DNA of 21,061 nucleotides from contig JAAAKB020151763.1 in the NCBI GenBank assembly GCA_010014835.2, positions 1 through 21,061 of the forward strand, written 5' to 3'. Below, one piece after another: positions 18,801 through 21,061 of this stretch. The notes beneath the pieces were generated by a model. It did not search any database, was not told the DNA's origin, and saw only the letters and a program-made list of their open reading frames with translations. The position numbers were made by a program, and so were the translations under genes. Source of the stretch: Apostichopus leukothele (taxonomy: Eukaryota; Echinodermata; Holothuroidea; Aspidochirotida; Stichopodidae). The first letter of the stretch is position 1. Every line of letters starts with the position of its first letter.

Positions 18801-19985
18801 AAACATAGTGTCTACATCAACATCCATCACAGCTGACACCATCTCGGTAGTGTCATGTTATAGTGAGTAACACTCTCTGATGAGGAAACCATTCTTGGAC
18901 ACTTATTGAAAAGTCCCATGTCTCATTTGTAGAGGCTCTGGTTTTACCATTTTGTGTTTATTCTTGGATAGATCTTTTGTAGCAAATAATGTTTGGATGT
19001 AGAAATAGGGATGAACACAACTGCAAGGTGTGCTAACTTACCAATGCTAAAGGACATGTGTACCAGCAAATGGTTGTTAATTCAATAAAGCTACAGTAAC
19101 ACCAGTGGCATAGCCAGGCCACCCCCACCCCTAGGAATATTTGATTTATGTTGAAATGCAGATGAACAAAAATTTGGCAAGATAAAAATAAAAAGCCATG
19201 CTATTTATGACACTGGATAGGCTACTTTATCTGATGGCATGACGGGATATGCTTCTTAGAAGGTTTTCCTCATTAGCCATACTATGAATAGCACAAGATT
19301 TCTCCAAACAAGTTAACTTTGTTTCAGTGTCTCAGTGATTAACACTTTAGAGAAAGTCCCATGCTATAATACATGATTGGCATCTTTTGTAAACATACAA
19401 CATTTGGGTCAATATAATGGAGACATGAGATACCTGTGTATACCTTCCTGTACACACTATTATGTATTTGTAAATGTTTGATATTAGTTAGTGTGTAGTG
19501 TATACAGGGCTGTCTGTTAGCCACCCGGCTTGGGCTGCTTAAGATGTCTCTGCCAGGCTGATTTCTAAGGTGTAGGATGTGTGTGATTTGTGCATTTAGT
19601 TCTTACTTCTCATTACAAATCCCTGCAGTGTTACAGAGAGTAGAATCTATATGGTGTCATGAAAAGTCATAGCAATGCAAACATTAATGAAACTTTACTT
19701 CTCTGACTCATAAAATAATTGTCTTTATCCCCTTCACTATACCTTTACATCACCTCTCTCCAACCTCTCTCCTCCATATGTCACCGTACTTTGCTAGTTT
19801 TGAGCTTGACTTATTTCTTTTTTTTTGCAGAAAATGAAGAGATTTCTACTGACTGGTTCATCCTACTAATGATGATATCTGCCATAACAATCTTTGCATT
19901 GCTCTTCGCTCTCTCCATCTGTCAGATAAAACGACAGAGCAGGACGATAAAACACAGGGCAGAAGAGAAAGTAGTTATTCAGTGA
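552..19985 (+). CDS. HYR/EGF mosaic type I membrane protein, 21 exons, 5' partial
   Basis: This is the whole gene as I reconstruct it: join 552-800, 1448-1561, 3209-3331, 4459-4581, 5175-5300, 6041-6166, 6822-6959, 7751-7906, 8512-8661, 9014-9133, 9772-10020, 10576-10824, 11656-11895, 12334-12579, 13708-13980, 14480-14734, 15725-15988, 16672-16914, 17521-17559, 17794-17949, 19831-19985. All junctions are GT-AG and all introns are phase 1, so the frame stays open through about 1,263 codons to TGA. Domain order is HYR, nine EGF, eight HYR, linker, EGF, transmembrane helix, 20-residue tail. HYR domains are Ig-like folds known from sea urchin hyalin, an extracellular adhesion protein; EGF repeats mediate extracellular contacts. 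A cell-surface adhesion or receptor role is inferred. No catalytic domain is seen. The 5' end, with signal peptide and any more domains, is outside the window. The family call is firm and the specific function unknown. Confidence 0.88.
868..1150. mobile_element. GC-rich transposon-like fragment
   Basis: This part of intron 1 (801-1447) is much richer in G, C and CpG than its surroundings, with a perfect hairpin at 958-987 and a G6 to C9 stretch at 1101-1131 followed by cttggctacacgcc. The composition and wording resemble old dispersed repeats of marine invertebrates. The class cannot be set from sequence alone. The rest of intron 1 shows nothing. Confidence 0.5.
958..987. repeat. Perfect 11-bp inverted repeat
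   Basis: gcgtagcgcca at 958-968 and its exact complement tggcgctacgc at 977-987 are separated by 8 bases. Could be an internal part of a mobile element. Confidence 0.9.
1448..1561 (+). CDS. Exon 2: EGF-like domain with 7 cysteines
   Basis: 38 codons between AG 1446-1447 and GT 1562-1563. The six EGF cysteines are present (NPC, TC, GTC, MC, VC, DIC). A seventh lies between the fifth and sixth, in PLCFEG, where a normal EGF has no cysteine. The second-to-third cysteine spacing reads CLNGGTC, which matches the O-fucose consensus C-x4-S/T-C. It lacks the partner extra cysteine seen in exons 3-5, so one cysteine is left over. Confidence 0.92.
1562..3208 (+). other. Intron 2, no gene recognised
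   Basis: 1,647 bp. Small open frames (for example 1793-1990 and 2690-2917) show no domain and lack flanking splice sites in phase. A G-rich run sits at 2949-2968. About 1780-3160 differs in base composition from neighbouring introns (A- and C-rich on this strand), which may mean an old insertion. Confidence 0.6.
2949..2968 (+). other. G-quadruplex-prone G run
   Basis: G8-A-G7-A-G3 on the coding strand, enough for four G3 tracts within intron 2. Confidence 0.6.
3209..3331 (+). CDS. Exon 3: EGF-like domain with 8 cysteines
   Basis: 41 codons after the acceptor tctttcag (AG 3207-3208), leaving at GT 3332-3333. Besides the six EGF cysteines there are two extra ones: one four residues before the fourth canonical cysteine (SCTLYTC) and one between the fifth and sixth (PRCFTG). 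The pair suggests a fourth disulfide, which is inference. CGSGSTC fits the O-fucose consensus. The closest relative in the window is exon 4, which shares CTLY at the same place. Confidence 0.93.
3332..4458 (+). other. Intron 3, nothing recognised
   Basis: 1,127 bp, AT-rich. No domain, RNA gene or clear repeat is visible. Confidence 0.6.
4459..4581 (+). CDS. Exon 4: EGF-like domain with 8 cysteines
   Basis: 41 codons after tgtttcag (AG 4457-4458), leaving at donor GTTAGT (4582). Same length and same extra cysteine pair as exon 3 (DCTLYVC and PPCFSG), which suggests the two exons arose by duplication. The C2-C3 stretch CVNGAVC lacks the Ser/Thr needed for O-fucosylation. Confidence 0.93.
4582..5174 (+). 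other. Intron 4, nothing recognised
   Basis: 593 bp. The open frames on both strands here show no family features. Confidence 0.6.
5175..5300 (+). CDS. Exon 5: EGF-like domain with 8 cysteines
   Basis: 42 codons after AG 5173-5174, ending before donor GTATGT (5301). Eight cysteines, with the extra pair at ECNAYRC and VGCFSG, in the same positions as exons 3 and 4. The C2-C3 loop CVNSGVC has no O-fucose acceptor. The spliced junction with exon 4 makes an Arg codon. Confidence 0.92.
5301..6040 (+). other. Intron 5, nothing recognised
   Basis: 740 bp, AT-rich, ending in a good pyrimidine tract before exon 6. Confidence 0.6.
6041..6166 (+). CDS. Exon 6: EGF-like domain with 7 cysteines
   Basis: 42 codons after ctactttcag (AG 6039-6040), ending before donor GTAAGC (6167). 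The six EGF cysteines are intact, with the common ending CRTGFDGDNC. One extra cysteine remains before the fourth canonical one (VCASYTC), while the extra site between the fifth and sixth is Gly (RTGF). This is the mirror image of exon 2, which keeps only the other extra cysteine. CLNGGTC fits the O-fucose consensus. Confidence 0.93.
6396..6750 (+). mobile_element. LINE remnant: reverse-transcriptase ORF C-terminus and 3' tail
   Basis: In intron 6, an open frame to 6656 reads with IPTRTLRSSNKLYL, YGYRGFEYSGSYLWNKLP and FKSLLKTHLF, the typical C-terminal end of jockey/CR1/L2-type non-LTR retrotransposon ORF2 proteins (LRSS, YG..F, LWN.LP, FK..LKT.LF). It is followed by gcgctatataag (6708-6719) and an ATT microsatellite tail (about 6723-6750), as these elements often end. 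The 5' part is missing, so it is a dead truncated copy, in the same orientation as the host gene. Confidence 0.85.
6822..6959 (+). CDS. Exon 7: EGF-like domain (6 cysteines)
   Basis: 46 codons after AG 6820-6821, ending before donor GTACAA (6960), which is weaker than its neighbours. Regular six-cysteine EGF: NPC, FPC, ASC, VC, LC, INC, with RSGYSG. CNSFPC matches the O-glucose consensus C-x-S-x-P-C and CRNGASC matches the O-fucose consensus, so both Notch-type sugars could be placed here. Confidence 0.92.
7620..7690 (+). mobile_element. LINE/SINE-like 3' tail
   Basis: In intron 7, aagcgcacag through gcgctatataag (7660-7671) resembles the 3' end of the element at 6396-6750 and of the tail at 9470-9545. 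Upstream, 6960-7620 is AT-rich with an open frame at 7022-7204 that has no recognisable domain. The upstream boundary is uncertain. Confidence 0.5.
7751..7906 (+). CDS. Exon 8: EGF-like domain with long C3-C4 loop
   Basis: 52 codons after tttctttcag (AG 7749-7750), leaving at GT 7907-7908. Six cysteines (LC, TC, GNC, VC, LC, FNC). The loop between the third and fourth cysteines is long (about 21 residues, with SGSPAGFYQPQ), and the domain ends AAGFTGFNC. No O-fucose or O-glucose motif is present. Confidence 0.92.
7907..8250 (+). other. Intron 8, upstream part, nothing recognised
   Basis: AT-rich, no domain or repeat seen before the tandem repeat begins. Confidence 0.6.
8251..8486. repeat. 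94/95-bp tandem repeat, 2.5 copies
   Basis: Copies starting ggcaaagg begin at 8251, 8345 and 8440, nearly identical except for one extra T and a few changes. The third copy stops at about 8486, just 25 bases before the acceptor of exon 9, so it lies next to the branch-point region. Confidence 0.96.
8512..8661 (+). CDS. Exon 9: EGF-like domain
   Basis: 50 codons after AG 8510-8511, ending before donor GTAAGC (8662). Six cysteines: DPC, GPGC, GTC, VC, TC, KNC. The start MDPC resembles the acidic N-terminal part of calcium-binding EGFs, but the full consensus is not clear. CLNGGTC fits the O-fucose consensus. A tandem-repeat copy in the preceding intron ends only about 25 bases upstream of the acceptor. 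Confidence 0.9.
8662..9013 (+). other. Intron 9, nothing recognised
   Basis: 352 bp, AT-rich, ending in a T-rich tract at the exon 10 acceptor. Confidence 0.6.
9014..9133 (+). CDS. Exon 10: EGF-like domain
   Basis: 40 codons after a T-rich tract and AG 9012-9013, ending before donor GTGAGT (9134). Six cysteines with DVGFSGTFC at the end. VDPC at the start is reminiscent of calcium-binding EGFs. CNSAPC fits the O-glucose consensus and CQFGGTC the O-fucose consensus. This is the last EGF before the HYR array. Confidence 0.93.
9290..9545 (+). mobile_element. LINE-like 3' region and tail
   Basis: In intron 10, a T-rich stretch (about 9301-9400) leads to gtaaagcgctttgagcagc (from 9482) and gcgctatataaa (9513-9524) followed by TTATTATGATTATTA. 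This is a common ending of CR1/L2-type retrotransposons and their SINEs. No coding part remains. Same orientation as the gene. Confidence 0.6.
9772..10020 (+). CDS. Exon 11: HYR domain
   Basis: 83 codons, the same length as exons 1 and 12, after AG 9770-9771, ending at a strong GTAAGT donor (10021). Classic HYR features: APVVRNCPENIV, VWIAP, DDSG, FPPGDTAVSYIY, DPSNNQAACSF. Both disulfide cysteines are present. It opens the run of eight consecutive HYR exons. Confidence 0.95.
10068..10121. repeat. 18-bp tandem repeat, 3 copies
   Basis: Units aggtggggcccaaacctg (10068), aggtggtgccaaaacctg (10086) and aggtggtgccaaaacccg (10104) lie in intron 11, 47 bases after the exon 11 donor. Confidence 0.93.
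10122..10575 (+). other. Intron 11, remainder
   Basis: Pyrimidine-rich stretches at about 10220-10300 and 10537-10573; the second, made of CCT triplets, is the polypyrimidine tract of exon 12. No gene is seen. Confidence 0.6.
10576..10824 (+). CDS. Exon 12: HYR domain
   Basis: 83 codons after a long CT-rich tract (about 10537-10573) and AG 10574-10575, ending before GTAAGA (10825). The HYR pattern is intact (VGCPGDIN, ALWTSP, FNLGTTVVIYTY, NQASCIF) with both cysteines. The usual acidic DxSG turn is replaced by a serine run (SSSSG). NLS is a possible N-glycosylation site. Confidence 0.94.
10825..11655 (+). other. Intron 12
   Basis: 831 bp. Apart from the diverged repeat at 11241-11470, nothing is recognised. 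Confidence 0.6.
11241..11470. repeat. Diverged direct repeat of about 105-112 bp, 2 copies
   Basis: attaaagg recurs at 11241, 11353 and 11458, with matching internal landmarks (caggc-acaaagagatct and atgatgatacac) between them. Older and more changed than the other arrays. Confidence 0.75.
11656..11895 (+). CDS. Exon 13: HYR domain
   Basis: 80 codons after the T-rich tract and AG 11654-11655, ending before GTAGGT (11896). Intact HYR: IRNCPNEV, ATWTEP, GTPFPVGSTTVTYTF, DNSGNRETCIF. Both cysteines are present. Phase rules out the AG at 11673-11674 as acceptor. Confidence 0.94.
11896..12333 (+). other. Intron 13, nothing recognised
   Basis: 438 bp, AT-rich. It ends in the double acceptor discussed under exon 14. 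Confidence 0.6.
12334..12579 (+). CDS. Exon 14: HYR domain (divergent), two possible acceptors
   Basis: 82 codons, ending before GTAAGT (12580). Recognised from ILNCPNDI, FTWTPP, LMITYTF and STCTFTL; both cysteines are kept, but the DxSG and FPxG turns are degraded (LNNAIVP, SPNQE). Two AG acceptors nine bases apart, at 12332-12333 and 12341-12342, both give phase 1; they differ by three residues. I prefer the first because it gives a domain start the same length as exon 11. Confidence 0.88.
12713..12716 (+). promoter_or_regulatory. Candidate recursive splice site
   Basis: Inside intron 14, a long T-rich tract (about 12681-12711) ends in CAG immediately followed by GTAAAC, that is, an acceptor and a donor back to back. 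This is the sequence form of a zero-length exon (ratchet point). Pattern only; use is unproven. Confidence 0.35.
12717..13361. repeat. About 215-bp tandem repeat, 3 copies
   Basis: Units starting aaacaaccttttgatt begin at 12717, 12931 and 13149 (spacings 214 and 218). Each contains cacatcaaagtggtcgtgta-type wording. The array fills most of intron 14. The open frame 13086-13385 is a by-product of the repeat. Confidence 0.95.
13362..13707 (+). other. Intron 14, downstream part, nothing recognised
   Basis: Unique AT-rich sequence with a C- and T-rich part near 13620-13680 before the exon 15 acceptor. Confidence 0.6.
13708..13980 (+). CDS. Exon 15: HYR domain lacking both cysteines
   Basis: 91 codons, the longest HYR exon here, after AG 13706-13707 and ending before GTATGC (13981). 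WVEP, DNSGTV, FSVGRTAVEYLY and DPAGN mark it clearly as HYR. The two conserved cysteines are absent: the CP site reads SQPDTI and the CSF site reads MVTFDV. The frame is open and both splice sites look sound, so it is not a dead exon. Confidence 0.93.
13981..14479 (+). other. Intron 15, nothing recognised
   Basis: 499 bp, AT-rich, ending in T-rich runs. Confidence 0.6.
14480..14734 (+). CDS. Exon 16: HYR domain lacking both cysteines
   Basis: 85 codons after a T-rich tract and AG 14478-14479, ending at GTGAGT (14735). HYR features: TTPPIVIRIPEDIV, VVTWDEP, DESGPA, TQVFYVYSD, SFTVTV. As in exon 15, both cysteine positions are replaced (RIPEDI for the CP site, VIVSF for the CSF site). Two neighbouring domains with the same paired loss suggest duplication of one already altered domain or a shared change. 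Confidence 0.93.
14735..15724 (+). other. Intron 16, nothing recognised
   Basis: 990 bp, AT-rich. Open frames at 14939-15157 (plus) and 15214-15402 (minus) have no domain character. Confidence 0.6.
15725..15988 (+). CDS. Exon 17: HYR domain
   Basis: 88 codons after 13 consecutive T and CAG (AG 15723-15724), ending before GTACGT (15989). SNCPANII, VTWIEP, FFPVGVTTVTYSF and LNCSFEV show an intact HYR with both cysteines; NCS at the second cysteine is also a possible N-glycosylation site. A short threonine-rich end (STTVAT) leads to the next domain. Confidence 0.93.
15989..16671 (+). other. Intron 17, nothing recognised
   Basis: 683 bp. About 16260-16430 is less AT-rich than its surroundings, but I see no domain or repeat in it. 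Confidence 0.6.
16672..16914 (+). CDS. Exon 18: HYR domain (divergent)
   Basis: 81 codons after AG 16670-16671, ending before GTAAGT (16915). IANCTPDMN, VTWIVP, FFQEGPTPLTYAY and AECTFTI identify a divergent HYR that keeps both cysteines but lacks the DxSG turn. It closes the HYR array. Confidence 0.91.
16915..17520 (+). other. Intron 18
   Basis: 606 bp. The first part shows nothing; the last part is the TAGCTA-rich stretch at 17270-17485, followed by the acceptor of the microexon. Confidence 0.6.
17270..17485. repeat. TAGCTA/AATTAG low-complexity, palindrome-rich stretch
   Basis: Very AT-rich sequence made of overlapping tagctatt, aattagctag and similar self-complementary words, able to fold back on itself. 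It stops about 35 bases before microexon 19. Confidence 0.85.
17521..17559 (+). CDS. Exon 19: 39-nt microexon, linker
   Basis: 13 codons, phase 1 at both ends, after an excellent pyrimidine tract ending ctctttgcag (AG 17519-17520), followed by donor GTAAGA (17560). It reads PVMGKRAIEDSK and carries no domain. It keeps the frame from exon 18 to exon 20, and skipping it would also keep the frame. A GT at 17533 would give a 12-nt version, also in phase. A GKR dibasic is present, but there is no R-x-x-R furin motif. Splicing evidence would be needed to confirm use. Confidence 0.7.
17794..17949 (+). CDS. Exon 20: juxtamembrane EGF-like domain
   Basis: 52 codons after tctggttttccag (AG 17792-17793), ending before GTAAGT (17950). 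Six cysteines (LC, NC, GEC, LC, RC, ETC) with ADGWQGETC. It stands alone between the HYR array and the membrane anchor. No O-fucose or O-glucose motif is present. Confidence 0.93.
18075..18725. repeat. 60-bp minisatellite, 11 copies
   Basis: aatgtgtggttactcaaacc starts at 18081, 18141, 18201, 18261, 18321, 18381, 18440, 18500, 18560, 18620 and 18680; one unit is 59 bp. Units differ at a few sites (agttgatcat, attagatcat, agtagatcat). The open frame 18176-18472 is a 20-residue repeat by-product; other units have stops. It lies in intron 20. Confidence 0.97.
18726..19830 (+). other. Intron 20, downstream part, nothing recognised
   Basis: About 1.1 kb, AT-rich. A short C-rich piece near 19102-19133 (ggcatagccaggcc) resembles wording in the transposon-like fragment of intron 1. 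No exon is seen. Confidence 0.55.
19831..19985 (+). CDS. Exon 21: transmembrane helix, cytoplasmic tail, stop
   Basis: 51 codons plus split codon after a T-rich tract and gcag (AG 19829-19830). A short acidic stem (NEEISTD) is followed by a 23-residue hydrophobic helix starting WFILLMMIS and ending LSIC (about 19854-19922), then a 20-residue tail beginning QIKRQSR, a positive stop-transfer end. TGA is at 19983-19985. This makes the protein type I with a very short tail. No ITAM, NPxY or clear PDZ-binding end is visible. Confidence 0.93.
19854..19922 (+). other. Predicted transmembrane segment
   Basis: 23 hydrophobic residues between an acidic extracellular stem and a basic KRQSR run, the usual charge arrangement for a type I single-pass anchor. 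Confidence 0.9.
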
Positions 19986-20300
19986 ATTATTTATCAGGGT
20001 TTATGGTGGTAACATTCTATTTCTATTCATATTTCTTTAGTTACTTAAACCTAGCCTGTTAAACCTAGCCTATTTCTGTCTTTGCCTGTAAATACATTGT
20101 TGTATAAAGCATTGTTTCTCTTGGTTCTTATAGTATGTCTATTACACATTGATTGCTGACAATTTGCCTTTCAGAATTGACAAGCTCTTTCTGCAAGTTT
20201 TACTCATGACCAGTGATTGACACAATGAATGGACATATATTAAACCTTTTACACAAATCAATTATACTGTTTTTAAATAAAATATTGAAATGATCTTTTA
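19986..20300 (+). other. Probable 3' UTR
   Basis: AT-rich sequence after the TGA, running to the AATAAA at 20276-20281. The true cleavage site is unknown. Confidence 0.55.
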
Positions 20301-20522
20301 TATGCTCTAAGATCTTACACATTCTTATTGCTGACAAATTGCCTTTCAGAATTGACAAGCTATTTCTGCAAGTGTTACTCATGACCGGTGATTGACACAA
20401 TGAACAAACATATATTAAACCTTTTTACACAAATCAATATACTGTTTTTAAATAACATATTGAAATGATCTTTTGCAAACAATATACTTAAAATATATGC
20501 GTTAAGATCTTACACATTTTGA
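20152..20522. repeat. Direct duplication of about 175 bp
   Basis: attgctgac starts at 20152 and again at 20327. The copies share most of their sequence, including catgacc-gtgattgacaca and the ttaaacctttt stretch. The second copy has an insertion of about 28 bases near its end (around 20478-20505). Confidence 0.94.
20276..20281 (+). promoter_or_regulatory. Candidate polyadenylation signal AATAAA
   Basis: The only clear AATAAA shortly after the stop codon (about 290 bases downstream). It lies in the first copy of a direct repeat; the second copy reads AATAAC at 20451-20456. Confidence 0.5.
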
Positions 20523-21061
20523 ATGCAATTGTTGTGGCTTTTGTAATAAGTTGGACACTGGTGATGGTTCATGATCCATTGCATTGTATAATGGAGATCC
20601 AGTTGTACCAGTTTCTAATGTCAGTAGTCTACATTAACTTTAATAGTAAATAATGAAATATTATACATCATCTATGCAATGTTTTATGCTGCAGTGTTTT
20701 ATTAAGCAGAGGTTGGCTGGCAAGGTGGATATCTTATTATTATTGATTGGTTATCATTATTATTATTATTATACAAGTAATGTTATTATGGAACTTAATG
20801 AAATTTAATTGTAAATGATAACAAATTTAAATAAGAAACTTTGTGTTGGTAACTTCCTAATGAAGTCCTTGATAGTCAACAATGGCTGTATGTGAGTTTA
20901 CTATAATGATACCTAACAGGGCTGATTTTTCTAGGTATTTGGAAATCAATGCTATTCTTTAAGTTTCTAAGTAGGTTTCTTACTGGTAAATGCACTTTGC
21001 CTTGCTTTCTCTAACAGACTTAGTACACTTTGTCTGAGATATGACCAGGAAAGGTCATAAC
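20523..21061. other. Downstream AT-rich DNA
   Basis: No coding region is recognised. An ATT microsatellite sits at about 20736-20775. The window ends without a visible next gene. Confidence 0.6.

Noticed and set aside
1-21061. tRNA, rRNA or other structured RNA genes
   Set aside because: I looked for box-like motifs and cloverleaf arms and saw none that I could support.

Overview
The window is eukaryotic. Every coding block is a short open stretch that starts after a pyrimidine tract plus AG and ends at a GT donor, and the blocks are separated by AT-rich introns of about 0.2-1.9 kb. The intron repeats, old LINE 3' ends and the protein families (hyalin-type HYR domains mixed with EGF-like domains) fit an invertebrate animal. 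A deuterostome such as an echinoderm is my best guess, because HYR arrays are best known from sea urchin hyalin. That taxonomic guess is inference and not firm.

I reconstruct one plus-strand gene, cut off at its 5' end by the window edge: 21 exons from 552 to 19985 ending in a TGA stop. All 20 introns are phase 1, so every internal exon is symmetric and encodes a whole domain. Together they encode about 1,263 residues. The order is HYR (exon 1), nine EGF-like domains (exons 2-10), eight HYR domains (exons 11-18), a 39-nt microexon linker (exon 19), one juxtamembrane EGF (exon 20), then a transmembrane helix with a 20-residue basic cytoplasmic tail (exon 21). The product should be a type I cell-surface adhesion or receptor-like protein. 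I do not recognise it as a named gene. The signal peptide and the true N-terminus lie upstream of the window.

Region by region: 1-513 is a 106-bp tandem repeat in the intron before exon 1; 552-9133 holds the first HYR and the EGF array; 9772-16914 holds the HYR array; 17521-19985 holds the microexon, the last EGF and the membrane anchor; 19986-21061 is 3' UTR and downstream DNA with a duplicated segment of about 175 bp and one AATAAA. The introns carry several unrelated tandem repeats (18, 60, 94, about 109, and about 215 bp periods), a LINE open-reading-frame remnant (about 6396-6750), two further LINE-like 3' tails, and a GC-rich transposon-like segment with a perfect hairpin (868-1150).

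The most notable protein features are a block of EGF domains with two extra cysteines (exons 3-5) flanked by domains with only one of the two (exons 2 and 6), and two adjacent HYR domains (exons 15 and 16) that have lost both members of the usual cysteine pair.
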